Positions 1 through 8,834 are shown, counted from the first letter of the stretch. The stretch is 64,000 nucleotides of DNA from Salinibacillus aidingensis (GCF_039522525.1 NZ_BAAADO010000002.1:558001-622000); one strand, 5' to 3'. Translations and numbers: made by a program. The notes: generated from the letters alone by a model not told the origin.

Positions 1-756
1 CATCCGGAAATCAAACACGGCCCCATCAGAGTAGCCTTTACGCCTGATGAAGAAATTGGCCGGGGACCGCATAAATTTGACGTGGAACGATTCAATGCAT
101 CCTGTGCTTATACAGTAGATGGTGGTCCATTAGGAGAGCTTCAATATGAAAGCTTTAATGCCGCAGCTGCCAAAATTACGGTAAATGGAAACAATGTTCA
201 TCCAGGTACAGCCAAAGGTAAAATGGTGAACTCCATGAAAATAGCGATGGAACTGCATCAGCAATTACCAGTACAAGAAGCGCCCGAACATACGGAAAAC
301 TATGAGGGATTCTATCATCTGCTCTCCTTTGAAGGGGATGTAGAGCAGAGCAGCCTGGCTTATATCATCCGTGATCATGATAAAGATAAATTTGAGGCAC
401 GCAAACAGACCGTCAGACAGATTGTATCCAACTTACAGCAGAAATACGGTGAGGACACCATTATTCTTGAAATGAAAGATCAATACTATAACATGCGGGA
501 TAAAATCGAACCTGTAAAAGAAATTGTGGACATCGCCTATGAAGCGATGGAAAATCTCGAAATAAAACCTGTCGTGGAACCGATTCGCGGTGGTACAGAT
601 GGATCGCAGCTTTCCTATAAGGGACTGCCAACCCCGAATCTGTTTACAGGCGGCGAAAACTTCCATGGAAAATATGAGTTTGCATCCGTGGACCATATGA
701 TAAAAGCAACAGAAACCATTATTGAGATTGCCCGGTTGTTTGAGGAAAAGGCCTAG
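1..756 (+). CDS. pepT: Peptidase T, C-terminal part (cut by window start)
   Basis: Tripeptide aminopeptidase of the M20 zinc metallopeptidase family, cytosolic, removing the N-terminal residue of tripeptides. The frame is open from base 1, so the N-terminus lies outside the window. The visible part begins just before the catalytic motif TPDEEIGRGPHKFDV, whose paired glutamates are the general base and a metal ligand in M20 enzymes. It then runs through the dimerisation (lid) domain to the C-terminal GGTDGS and FTGGENFHGKYEF motifs, the latter holding a metal-binding histidine. The length from DEEIG to the stop matches PepT. A strong hairpin terminator follows, so it ends a transcript. The family call is secure; there is no sign of damage in the visible part. 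Confidence 0.94.
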   Translation, partial: HPEIKHGPIRVAFTPDEEIGRGPHKFDVERFNASCAYTVDGGPLGELQYESFNAAAAKITVNGNNVHPGTAKGKMVNSMKIAMELHQQLPVQEAPEHTENYEGFYHLLSFEGDVEQSSLAYIIRDHDKDKFEARKQTVRQIVSNLQQKYGEDTIILEMKDQYYNMRDKIEPVKEIVDIAYEAMENLEIKPVVEPIRGGTDGSQLSYKGLPTPNLFTGGENFHGKYEFASVDHMIKATETIIEIARLFEEKA

Positions 757-822
757 CAACCTGACAACAAAGAGGTTTAATAGAGGTCTATCCTTTACCA
801 TTAAATTTGTATATGGAATCAG

Positions 823-860
823 AAAGCATATCAGCCCGAATGAGCTGGTATGCTTTTTTA
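823..860 (+). terminator. Rho-independent terminator after pepT
   Basis: Arms 823-835 and 844-856 pair over 13 bases (AAAGCATATCAGC with GCTGGTATGCTTT, including a G-T pair). The distal arm runs straight into a T tract on the plus strand. Confidence 0.85.
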
Positions 861-861
861 A

Positions 862-963
862 CACGCATGAACTGGCCGTAATACCCCCACTTCAAGTCTT
901 GAGGGTACCCCAACAAGACTGAGTGGGGGATGGAGACCCCCCACTGATGGAAGTTTCACTTTA
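862..963 (-). repeat. Dispersed structured repeat, family A, long copy
   Basis: On the minus strand this starts TAAAGTGAAACTTCCATCAG and ends near ACGGCCAGTTCATGCGTG. The same two ends recur at 20295-20345 and 34001-34052 with a much shorter middle. The extra middle segment here holds two hairpins: CCCCCAC (884-890) with GTGGGGG (923-929), extended by inner pairing, and GTGGGGG again with CCCCCAC (936-943). It lies between two genes, just after the pepT terminator. Family identity is unknown; it could be a MITE-like or REP-like element. Confidence 0.6.
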
Positions 964-1094
964 TGATGTCTGCTCAGTCAGAAGATGAATCATCTTTCTC
1001 CTATCTATGATAAAATAGATAAAATGGATACTAGATAGTATATTTTATAAGAAATAGTAGAATCATGGAAATAAAAGCAATAAGGATGAAAAAT

Positions 1095-4000
1095 ATGATG
1101 GACTTAAACAAGGGAAAGTTTACCCAGTCTATTTATAGAAGAGGACTGCAATATTATAATCAGGGCCGTGTTGGTCAATTCACTCATTATGCTGAAGAAC
1201 ACAGATGGCGTACAGCCGTTTTTGGCACGGAAGTTTATGACGTGGAAATCCAATTTACGGAAAATGGGATCTCCTATTTTTGTGAGTGCCCTGCTCATGA
1301 AACCTATCATTCCTGCAAACATACCGTTGCAGCCTTTTTAGAGCTGGCTGATGTGATTCAAGATCCAATTGATAGAGAAGCCCTTCATCAGTTCCTTGGA
1401 CAATTTGAAAGTGACATTTCGTTCAGAAGAAGAAGAATTAGCCGTCAAAGGCCTGATCCGGCTACAGAAATGATTAAACTGTTCTCGGATTATATTGAAA
1501 CATCCGATACGACAAACGAGCCATCCATTATTGCCAGACCGTTAAAATGCGAATATATATTAAAAACACATCAAAGAATCTGGGACTCTCCCCTGCTTAC
1601 GGTTGAAATGAAAATAGGTGAACAGAGAACTTATGTAGTCAAGAAAATCCGTGAGCTGCTCAGCCATATTCAACAGCAAAAAGAGCTTATTTTTACAAAG
1701 AAATTCACCTATGATCCTAAAATTCATTATTTCGAGCAGGAAGACCAGGAGATTATCCAGCTATTAATGGAAATCTACACAAGTGAAAGCTTCTATCAGG
1801 GGTCCCGGAATTTACAATACGGCTACATTGATCCAAGAGAAATGGTCATTCCTCCCCTGCACGCAGACCGTCTGCTACAAATGCTGCAGCATCGGGATTG
1901 TCATTTTAAAGGCGAAACAGGGACCTATACAGGATTTTATCGTTCAGATGAGGAGCTTCCCTTTACCTTTGAGCTTGACCAAAACCAGCAGGCAAGCGGG
2001 TACAACCTTGACTTACACTTCCTGAACTCTGCTGTCATTTTAAACGATTATCAATTTGTTCTTTCCGAGAATATTTTCTATAAGGTTGATCAAAAACAGC
2101 TCGGGATTTTAAATGAAATGGGCAAAATTGTAAACATGACGCATAACCGGACATTACCTATTAAAAAGGAGCAAATAGAATCCTTCTTATCTCACGTTAT
2201 GCCCAGCCTGAATCAAATTGGTGATCTTCAGATTAAAGAACAAATCTCAAACGACATTATCCAGCCGCCTCTGCAGGCAAAGCTGTATCTTGATATTGAT
2301 GAGGAACACCTTACCGCCCGGCTTGAATATCATTATGATGACTATACCTTCTTTCCGTTCGGCAATTATAAGGATGAACGGCAGGAATCCAATCAGATTT
2401 TAATTCGCGACATGGAAAAAGAGCAGGAAGTGATGAGCATCATCGAAAGCGCGCCTTTTAAATATAACGGAAATGAACTGTACATTGATGAGGAAGATGA
2501 GATCTTTTCCTTTCTTTATGATGTACTCCCTAAGCTTGAGGACAAAATCGCGATTTATACAACCAATCAAATCAAACAAATGATGCTGGAGGAAAGACAA
2601 TATCCTGATATCCAGATTGATCTGGATGCAAATGAAAACTTCCTGGAAATTAACTTTGATTTTGAAGATATTCATCCTGATGAAATTCAGCATATCTTTC
2701 AGTCCATTACGGAGAAAAAGCGATATTACCGCCTGCCAAATGGTACTTTTGTGCCACTTGAAGATGATGCCTTCACCCCGATTTCCAAGCTTATGAATGA
2801 GCTGAATATTGATCCCGAAAATATGGATGAAGGTCAAATCACCGTACCTGCTTATCGGGGGATGCAGGTTGAGAAATACATGAACAAGGAAATTGGGGCC
2901 AAATACAATAAGGCCTTCCGCCAGTTATTGCGGGATATTAAAACCCCGGATGAAAGTGAATATCCGTTGCCTGAGAGTTTAAATGCCGACTTACGTGAGT
3001 ATCAGAACGTTGGTTATCAATGGCTGAAGGGCCTGAGCCATTATCGCTTTGGCGGAATTTTAGCGGATGATATGGGGCTGGGGAAAACACTTCAAGCTAT
3101 CGCCTTTCTTTTATCCGACTGGGAGGAGAAGCAATCGGACAACCAGCCGGCTCTCGTGGTCGCACCCGCCTCCCTCGTCTATAACTGGAAAAGCGAGTTT
3201 ACCAAGTTTGCTCCACAGCTAAATGTGGTTGTCGTGAGTGGTACCAGAGATGAGCGAAGAGGGAAACTGGAAAAGGCCACAGAAGCGGACGTCCTTGTGA
3301 CTTCCTACCCTTCGTTAAGACAGGATATTGAAGTCTACCAGCCTCTGACCTTTTCAACGATGATTCTGGACGAGGCCCAGGCGATTAAAAACCATTTAAC
3401 CAAAACGGCTAAAGCTGTAAAATCCATCGTTGCTACGAAGCGTTTTGCCCTTAGCGGAACACCGATTGAAAATTCGCTGGATGAGCTGTGGTCAATTTTT
3501 GATTGTCTGATGCCCGGATTTTTCCCAAATAAAAAGACCTTTAATACACTGCCGCAGGAGCAAATATCCAGAATGAGCAGACCCTTTATCCTGCGCCGTC
3601 TGAAGCAGGATGTATTAAAAGAACTGCCGGACAAAATCGAAACGGTTCATACCTCCGAATTAACAAAAGAGCAAAAACAGCTTTACCTCGGTTATTTAGA
3701 ACAAATTCAGGGGGAAGCAGCCAATGCCATTGCTGCAGAAGGATTTCAAAAGAACCGGATGAAGATTCTGGCCGGTCTAACAAGGCTGCGTCAGCTGTGC
3801 TGCCATCCATCCCTGTTTATTGAAGATTATCAGGGTGAATCAGGCAAGCTCAATCAGCTGCTGGAAATCGTCGAAAATGCCCGGGAAAACAATCAGCGAA
3901 TGCTTATCTTTTCCCAGTTCTCAAGCATGCTGCAAATCATTCAGCAGAAGCTTACCGATGCTGGAATGGATGCCTTTTATTTAGATGGACAAACACCTTC

Positions 4001-4355
4001 CAGAGAACGGGTGGAAATGGCCGAGCGGTTTAACCAGGGAGAGAAGGAAATTTTCTTAATCTCACTTAAAGCAGGTGGAACAGGCCTAAACCTTACAGGC
4101 GCAGACACCGTCATCTTATATGATTTATGGTGGAATCCGGCCATTGAAGAGCAGGCAGCCGGCCGCGCCCACCGCATCGGACAGAAAAAGGTCGTCCAGG
4201 TATTCCGTCTGATTACAGAAGGAACCATTGAAGAAAAAATCTACTCCCTGCAGCAGAAAAAACGGGAACTGATTGAAAATGTCATACAGCCGGGAGAAAC
4301 GATGTTTAAGAGTCTTAGTGAAGAGGAAATTAAGGAATTGCTTAGTATGAATTAA
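1095..4355 (+). CDS. SWIM zinc-finger SNF2-type DEAD/DEAH helicase
   Basis: Large Swi2/Snf2-family ATPase, about 1086 residues, presumably acting on DNA or nucleoprotein; the precise role of bacterial members is unsettled. Near residues 63-77 is a SWIM zinc finger of form CxC...CxH (CECPAHETYHSCKH). A long middle region precedes the helicase core: Walker A DDMGLGKT near residue 660, the DEAQ box in ILDEAQAIKN near 758, LSGTPIEN, and motif VI QAAGRAHRIGQ near 1020. The ATG pair at 1095/1098 is preferred over the ATG at 1065 because AAGG at 1082-1085 sits 9 bases upstream and the earlier ATG has no ribosome site. It stands alone between two terminators. Family confidence is high; biological role is unknown. 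Confidence 0.9.
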   Translation: MMDLNKGKFTQSIYRRGLQYYNQGRVGQFTHYAEEHRWRTAVFGTEVYDVEIQFTENGISYFCECPAHETYHSCKHTVAAFLELADVIQDPIDREALHQFLGQFESDISFRRRRISRQRPDPATEMIKLFSDYIETSDTTNEPSIIARPLKCEYILKTHQRIWDSPLLTVEMKIGEQRTYVVKKIRELLSHIQQQKELIFTKKFTYDPKIHYFEQEDQEIIQLLMEIYTSESFYQGSRNLQYGYIDPREMVIPPLHADRLLQMLQHRDCHFKGETGTYTGFYRSDEELPFTFELDQNQQASGYNLDLHFLNSAVILNDYQFVLSENIFYKVDQKQLGILNEMGKIVNMTHNRTLPIKKEQIESFLSHVMPSLNQIGDLQIKEQISNDIIQPPLQAKLYLDIDEEHLTARLEYHYDDYTFFPFGNYKDERQESNQILIRDMEKEQEVMSIIESAPFKYNGNELYIDEEDEIFSFLYDVLPKLEDKIAIYTTNQIKQMMLEERQYPDIQIDLDANENFLEINFDFEDIHPDEIQHIFQSITEKKRYYRLPNGTFVPLEDDAFTPISKLMNELNIDPENMDEGQITVPAYRGMQVEKYMNKEIGAKYNKAFRQLLRDIKTPDESEYPLPESLNADLREYQNVGYQWLKGLSHYRFGGILADDMGLGKTLQAIAFLLSDWEEKQSDNQPALVVAPASLVYNWKSEFTKFAPQLNVVVVSGTRDERRGKLEKATEADVLVTSYPSLRQDIEVYQPLTFSTMILDEAQAIKNHLTKTAKAVKSIVATKRFALSGTPIENSLDELWSIFDCLMPGFFPNKKTFNTLPQEQISRMSRPFILRRLKQDVLKELPDKIETVHTSELTKEQKQLYLGYLEQIQGEAANAIAAEGFQKNRMKILAGLTRLRQLCCHPSLFIEDYQGESGKLNQLLEIVENARENNQRMLIFSQFSSMLQIIQQKLTDAGMDAFYLDGQTPSRERVEMAERFNQGEKEIFLISLKAGGTGLNLTGADTVILYDLWWNPAIEEQAAGRAHRIGQKKVVQVFRLITEGTIEEKIYSLQQKKRELIENVIQPGETMFKSLSEEEIKELLSMN

Positions 4356-4379
4356 GCAGCCATAAATTCAGTTATAGAA

Positions 4380-4426
4380 GTACACAGAAAAAATGCTCAG
4401 ATTTACTGGGCATTTTTTCTGTGTAC
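4380..4426. terminator. Bidirectional-looking terminator after the SNF2 gene
   Basis: A perfect 17-bp inverted repeat, 4380-4396 with 4410-4426, contains an A run in the left arm and a T run in the right arm. Confidence 0.85.
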
Positions 4427-4469
4427 TGAAATTAAATTATGAATGTCCTTTAATATTTTAATTCATTCG

Positions 4470-4675
4470 ATTTCATGGTTGGTTCAGAGTCCTTTTGATT
4501 GTGAATCAACTGTGATGCGGCTTCTCATGGCGGGTTCAGAGCTGCCTTGTCCCTGAATATGCCGTGACTCCCCCTCTCACGGCGGATTCAGACCACCCTC
4601 AACCACGAAACCACCGTGACTCACCCTCTCTCGGCGGATTCAGCACCATCCCACCCACGAATTAACTATGAATCC
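4470..4675. repeat. 52-bp-period array of imperfect palindromes, locus 1
   Basis: The motif (A)AATCAACCGTGA recurs at 4504, 4556, 4608 and 4660, exactly 52 bases apart. The partner motif GGCGGATTCAG recurs at 4477, 4529, 4581 and 4633, also exactly 52 apart, 25 bases into each unit. The two motifs are roughly inverted copies of each other (GCCGTGA pairs with TCACGGC in the best unit, flanked by TGAAT and ATTCA), so each unit can fold into a hairpin. Units are diverged and outer ones degenerate. A second array of the same family lies at 7622-7830. It fills most of the gap before the BCCT gene; its function is unknown. Confidence 0.8.
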
Positions 4676-4827
4676 CACTCACTCTTAACCATATTAAGAT
4701 ACACCCTCTCCAAGCAGCCTAATAACTACTTGATTCACTTTGTTTCTTTCCCATACATATTTCCCCCTCAAAGGAAAAAAATATATAAATGATTCTTCAC
4801 CATTTTTCCTGGAAAGGGGCACAAAGA

Positions 4828-6342
4828 ATGAAACAGAACTATACGGTTTTTTATACATCCCTGGCGATTCTTGCCGTCCTGGTTTTGATCGGGATTATCA
4901 TTCCAACAACCACTGAACAATTAACTGCAAGTATTCAGACCTTTATTTCGAATACTTTTGGATGGTACTACTTAATTATGGTCACCATACTTTTAATTAT
5001 TTGCTTATATTTATTAATCAGTCCCATCGGAAGAATTAAACTGGGCAAACAGGATGAAAAACCGGAATTCTCAAGACCTACCTGGATCGCTATGTTATTT
5101 AGTGCCGGCATGGGGATAGGGCTTGTGTTTTACGGCACATCAGAACCGATTAGTCACTATGCCATCAGCTCTCCAACGGGCGAAATTGGTACAGAGCAGG
5201 CAATTAAAGATTCGTTGCGTTTCACCTTTTTTCATTGGGGAGTTCATGCGTGGAGTGTTTATGCCATTGTAGCGCTGGCCATTGCCTACTTTCATTTCAG
5301 ACATGATCGTCTGGGGCTGATCAGTGCTACCCTAAGACCGATTCTCGGTGATCGCGTGGAAGGTCCGACCGGAAAAGCGATCGATGTATTTGCTGTATTG
5401 GCAACTGTGGTCGGAGTGGCAACCTCGCTTGGTTTTGGTGCTGCGCAAATCAACGGTGGACTTTCATACCTGTTTGGAATTCCGGCAAACTTTTGGGTTC
5501 AATTCCTCATCATTGTCATTGTCACGGTATTATTTATGATTTCCGCCTGGTCCGGTTTAGGGAAGGGCATTAAGATTTTAAGTAATGCCAATATGGGACT
5601 TGCGGCTGCTCTTTTTGTTCTGACATTCATTTTTGGGCCATCATTACTGATCTTAAACCTGTTTACCAATACCGTTGGAAGTTATGTACAAACTCTTCCT
5701 CAAATGAGTTTCAGGATTGCCCCGCTGAACCCGGATATTCGAGGCTGGATTAATGGCTGGACCATATTTTACTGGGCATGGTGGATCGCGTGGTCTCCTT
5801 TTGTCGGAATTTTTATCGCACGAGTTTCAAGAGGCCGCAGTATCCGGGAGTTTGTTTTTTCCGTATTGCTCATTCCTTCTGTTGTAGTGTTTTTATGGTT
5901 TTCGACGTTTGGCAGTTCAGCCATCTCCCTTGAACATAATGGCATTGCTAAAATTTCAGAATTAGCAACAGAAGAGTCATTGTTTGGCGTTTTTAACGAG
6001 TTTCCCTGGAGTATGGTCCTTTCGATCACCGCTATTCTTTTAATCAGTACTTTTTTCATTACATCTGCCGACTCTGGTACGTACGTATTGGGCATGATGA
6101 CAACGAATGGCTCCCTGTCCCCGAATATCAGAATCAAGCTGACCTGGGGGATTATGCTGTCAGCAACAGCCCTTGTCCTGCTTTATTCAGGAGGATTGCA
6201 GGCTTTGGAAAATATGATGATTATCGCCGCACTCCCCTTTTCCATTATTATGGGCTTAATGACCGCCAGCCTGGTGAAGTCATTGTATAAAGAGTCTAAG
6301 GAACTGGGAATCGGACGGGTGAAAAAACGGAAAAAATCCTGA
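4828..6342 (+). CDS. BCCT family compatible-solute transporter (1 of 3)
   Basis: Secondary transporter of the betaine/choline/carnitine family, about 504 residues with twelve expected membrane helices, importing quaternary-ammonium osmolytes such as glycine betaine with a cation. Diagnostic segments are the glycine-rich SAGMGIGLVFYGTSEP near residue 90 and the aromatic signature FYWAWWIAWSPFVGIFIARV near 312, followed by SRGRSIREF. The start at 4828 is chosen because GGAAAGGGG at 4811-4819 precedes it by 8 bases; the ATG at 4789 lacks such a site. The tail is short and basic (KKRKKS). It sits between the two 52-bp-period arrays. Substrate cannot be fixed from sequence; an OpuD/BetP-like role is the likely one. 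Confidence 0.92.
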   Translation: MKQNYTVFYTSLAILAVLVLIGIIIPTTTEQLTASIQTFISNTFGWYYLIMVTILLIICLYLLISPIGRIKLGKQDEKPEFSRPTWIAMLFSAGMGIGLVFYGTSEPISHYAISSPTGEIGTEQAIKDSLRFTFFHWGVHAWSVYAIVALAIAYFHFRHDRLGLISATLRPILGDRVEGPTGKAIDVFAVLATVVGVATSLGFGAAQINGGLSYLFGIPANFWVQFLIIVIVTVLFMISAWSGLGKGIKILSNANMGLAAALFVLTFIFGPSLLILNLFTNTVGSYVQTLPQMSFRIAPLNPDIRGWINGWTIFYWAWWIAWSPFVGIFIARVSRGRSIREFVFSVLLIPSVVVFLWFSTFGSSAISLEHNGIAKISELATEESLFGVFNEFPWSMVLSITAILLISTFFITSADSGTYVLGMMTTNGSLSPNIRIKLTWGIMLSATALVLLYSGGLQALENMMIIAALPFSIIMGLMTASLVKSLYKESKELGIGRVKKRKKS

Positions 6343-6480
6343 CGAATGCTTTGCTCTGTCACTTAGATGTTCTCCTGTTTGTTTCCACTTTTTTACATCC
6401 TAAGTGAATCACAACTTTAGACAATAGCAGGAAAAAGAAGCTATACTAGAATACAAAGATCAAAACAGGAGTGTGCACAA

Positions 6481-7491
6481 ATGTCTAAAGTTAAGTGCTT
6501 TAAAAATATACCCTTATCCATTCTCGACCTGGCTCCGATTACGGAAGAAGGAACCGCCCGGGAATCCATTAAAAACAGTGTAGAGTTGGCCAAGCGTGCG
6601 GAAAAGTGGGGCTTTCACCGCTATTGGCTGGCTGAGCATCATAATATGCCCGGGATTGCCAGTTCCGCCACATCCGTTCTTATGGGACATATCGCCGGAG
6701 CAACGGAATCCATACGTGTTGGTTCTGGAGGTGTCATGCTCCCGAACCATGCTCCGCTCGTTATTGCAGAGCAGTTCGGGACCCTCGAATCTATTTATCC
6801 CGGAAGAATCGATTTGGGACTGGGCCGGGCACCAGGCACAGATCAGGCCACAAGCTATGCCCTTAGACGTACTTTGAACAGCAGCCCTGAAGAATTCCCT
6901 CAGCAGGTGGCAGAGCTGCAGCATTATTTTAAAGGGACACCTACCGCCCGGGTCAAAGCCTATCCCGGACAAGGACTAAATATTCCTATCTGGCTGCTGG
7001 GCTCCAGCGGCTTCAGCGCCCGGTTGTCCGCACAAATGGGATTGCCATTTTCCTTTGCGAGTCATTTTTCACCGGATTATACCTTACCGGCTCTTAAAAT
7101 ATATCGGGAAAACTTTAAGCCTTCTGATGAATGGAAGGAGCCATACGCTATGGTTGGGGTAAATGTGATTGCAGCCGATACGGAGGAAAGAGCAAAATGG
7201 CTGGCAACCTCACAACAGCAGCAATTCCTTAGCTTAGGCAGAGGTGAAGCGACCCCATTAAAAGCACCTGTGGAGGATATTCATGCTGTGGCTTCAAGCT
7301 ATGAGCAGGCAGCCCTGCAAAAGTCCCTGGATCCACGCACCACGATTGTAGGAACGAAAGAAACCGTGCAGAAAAAGCTTCAAAACTTCTTAGAGGAAAC
7401 GAATGCAGATGAAATCATCATTAACTCTCAGATCTATTATCAGGAGGATCGTTTGCGTTCTTATGAAATCGTTGCGGAGTTAATGGAATAA
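6481..7491 (+). CDS. LLM-class flavin-dependent oxidoreductase
   Basis: A luciferase-like (TIM-barrel) FMN- or F420-type monooxygenase of 336 residues, cytosolic. Family features are the N-terminal PLSILDLAPI, the WGFHRYWLAEHHNMPG segment near residue 40, GSGGVMLPNHAPL near 80 and RIDLGLGRAPGTD near 107. These match the group annotated as MsnO8-like. AGGAG lies about 10 bases before the ATG. It is followed by a strong terminator and then the second 52-bp-period array. The substrate is unknown. Proximity to the BCCT gene may be coincidental, because a gap of about 140 bases separates them. Confidence 0.87.
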   Translation: MSKVKCFKNIPLSILDLAPITEEGTARESIKNSVELAKRAEKWGFHRYWLAEHHNMPGIASSATSVLMGHIAGATESIRVGSGGVMLPNHAPLVIAEQFGTLESIYPGRIDLGLGRAPGTDQATSYALRRTLNSSPEEFPQQVAELQHYFKGTPTARVKAYPGQGLNIPIWLLGSSGFSARLSAQMGLPFSFASHFSPDYTLPALKIYRENFKPSDEWKEPYAMVGVNVIAADTEERAKWLATSQQQQFLSLGRGEATPLKAPVEDIHAVASSYEQAALQKSLDPRTTIVGTKETVQKKLQNFLEETNADEIIINSQIYYQEDRLRSYEIVAELME

Positions 7492-7526
7492 TGATTGCTT
7501 GATAAAACTAAATAAATCTTTAGAAG

Positions 7527-7562
7527 AGCCTATCAAATGATTGTGTTTGATAGGCTTTTTTA
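7527..7562 (+). terminator. Terminator after the LLM oxidoreductase
   Basis: Perfect 11-bp arms AGCCTATCAAA (7527-7537) and TTTGATAGGCT (7546-7556) are followed by a run of T. Confidence 0.9.
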
Positions 7563-7621
7563 TGGATGGCTCCTTTATGGATAGTTCCTTTTTGAAGAAT
7601 ATCGATGGTAAAATTAGGGGT

Positions 7622-7830
7622 CTCAGTAGATTCAATGGCTTTATGAGTGCGAATCAGCCGTGATATGATCGCTCTCATTGTTTCATACCTCTTTGACTCT
7701 GAGTCTGCCATGACACAGCCTATCTCGGTTGATTCGTTCCTCTCATGACTCTCAATCTACCGTGACATCCCCTCTCTCAGCCGGCTTATTCGATCCCTTA
7801 TTTCCAATCAACCATGACTTTCAACACACA
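7622..7830. repeat. 52-bp-period array of imperfect palindromes, locus 2
   Basis: The motif AATCnnCCRTGA of locus 1 recurs here at 7652, 7702, 7754 and 7806, spaced 50, 52 and 52 bases. The GGTTGATTCG/GCCGGCTTATTCG half follows about 25 bases into the units, as in locus 1. The arrays have the same orientation and bracket the BCCT/LLM gene pair. The units are more diverged than in locus 1. Confidence 0.72.
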
Positions 7831-7857
7831 CGTCCTGAGAAAGAACTCCATAACACT

Positions 7858-7898
7858 GCTCTTAAACAAACGGGGGGGCAATAGCTGAACAAGGCGAT
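7858..7898. repeat. Dispersed ACGGGGG element, copy 1
   Basis: A CTTAAACAAACGGGGGGGCA core is followed by ATAGCTGAACAAG. Related copies lie at 7968, 8464, 8790 and 22294 (inverted). Members have loosely self-complementary flanks around a G-rich centre. No gene is seen between 7563 and 8135; the stretch holds the 52-bp array plus two of these elements. Confidence 0.5.
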
Positions 7899-7967
7899 CA
7901 ACATTTGGTCGTCTTTATTTTATCCGATAAATATTTGGAATATCATGTTAACATTAACTTAGGAGAT

Positions 7968-8001
7968 ATTGAGCTAACGGGGTAGATTTGTTCAATAAGA
8001 A
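7968..8001. repeat. Dispersed ACGGGGG element, copy 2
   Basis: ATTGAGCTAACGGGGTAG is followed by TTTGTTCAATAAG. It shares the GAGCTAACG and TTCAATAAG ends with the copy at 8790. Confidence 0.5.
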
Positions 8002-8135
8002 ATCACAAAAGGAATGAGCATTTACTGTGAAGTAAGATTAGACATATTAATGTCTAATAAAAGTAATCCAAAAAATGAGATGAAGCACATTAGTATGATT
8101 ACATGACATAAATAAAAATATATGGAGGTATAGTT

Positions 8136-8429
8136 ATGTGGTTAATATTAGGGATTATTGCAATAGTAATAACTATTATAAATCTTTATATGTATTCAGC
8201 AGGAAAGGATTATAAGCTTGCTATGGCGATGGGATTATCATTTACAGCATTAACACTTTGTGCAGAATACAGTCTTGTATCTCGGTGGGTAAAAGTGGAA
8301 GATTGGGCAGCTTTATCGGATGTAGTACCTGGTATGGAAAGGGCATTATGGTTTTTGACAATTGTTTCTATCTTACTAAATATAGCACCTATACTTTTAG
8401 AACTAAAAGGTAAGAAGTCCGCAAGATAA
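8136..8429 (+). CDS. Small multi-pass membrane protein, unknown function
   Basis: 97 residues with about three hydrophobic segments: residues 2-20, 27-48 and 70-90. The tail is basic (LKGKKSAR). A GGAGGT ribosome site lies about 8 bases before the ATG. I do not recognise the family. It sits in an AT-rich pocket between copies of the ACGGGGG dispersed hairpin. The similarly small membrane protein at 8531 follows in the same direction, separated by another copy. The good ribosome site and clean membrane topology argue that it is a real gene. Confidence 0.65.
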   Translation: MWLILGIIAIVITIINLYMYSAGKDYKLAMAMGLSFTALTLCAEYSLVSRWVKVEDWAALSDVVPGMERALWFLTIVSILLNIAPILLELKGKKSAR

Positions 8430-8463
8430 AAAGAATTAAATCATTGAAAAATATAAAAAGATG

Positions 8464-8500
8464 TTCTTAAACAAACGGAGGCTACTATTCAATAAACATC
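8464..8500. repeat. Dispersed ACGGGGG element, copy 3
   Basis: TTCTTAAACAAACGGAGGC is followed by TACTATTCAATAAACATC. It lies in the short gap between the two small membrane-protein genes. Confidence 0.5.
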
Positions 8501-8530
8501 GCTCTTTTACTACGATAGGGAGAGAATAAA

Positions 8531-8794
8531 TTGAAAGCCAATTATAAGCTATTATCAGTCTTATGCATAAGTCTATCTCTTATCTTTTTTATTAGCCCTA
8601 TTTTTTTGTACTGGTTTATTCACGGAGATTATGAAAGATACATTTGGATAATCAATGGTCCATTTCCTTTTAGCCATTTTGGTGGAGGACCATTTCAACT
8701 CATGATGGGGATAGGTTTAGTATTATCAGGGTTAATCTTTCTAATATTTTCATTTGTGTTTTTTAGACGAAATAAAAAAAGTGATGGCTATTGA
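8531..8794 (+). CDS. Small two-helix membrane protein, unknown function
   Basis: 87 residues starting at TTG, with a GGGAGAG ribosome site about 8 bases upstream. There are two membrane helices (about residues 6-29 and 55-78) with a short loop rich in aromatic residues and glycine (PFPFSHFGGGPF), and a basic C-terminus. I do not recognise the family. A dispersed hairpin begins right at its stop codon, and a terminator follows at 8835. Confidence 0.6.
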   Translation: MKANYKLLSVLCISLSLIFFISPIFLYWFIHGDYERYIWIINGPFPFSHFGGGPFQLMMGIGLVLSGLIFLIFSFVFFRRNKKSDGY

Positions 8795-8823
8795 GCTAAC
8801 GAGGTGCGTTAGTTTAATAAGAA
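8790..8823. repeat. Dispersed ACGGGGG element, copy 4
   Basis: ATTGAGCTAACGAGGTGCG is followed by TTAGTTTAATAAG. This copy has a clear stem: CTAAC pairs with GTTAG across the centre. It overlaps the stop codon of the preceding gene. Confidence 0.5.
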
Positions 8824-8834
8824 GTTCCCATAAT

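Noticed and set aside
433..864. 143-codon ORF opposite pepT
   Set aside because: Antisense shadow of pepT with no ribosome site and an implausible composition.
4470..4675. 52-bp-period array as a CRISPR
   Set aside because: Similarity is spread in two inverted half-motifs across the unit, units are diverged, there are no unique spacers between constant repeats and no cas genes nearby.
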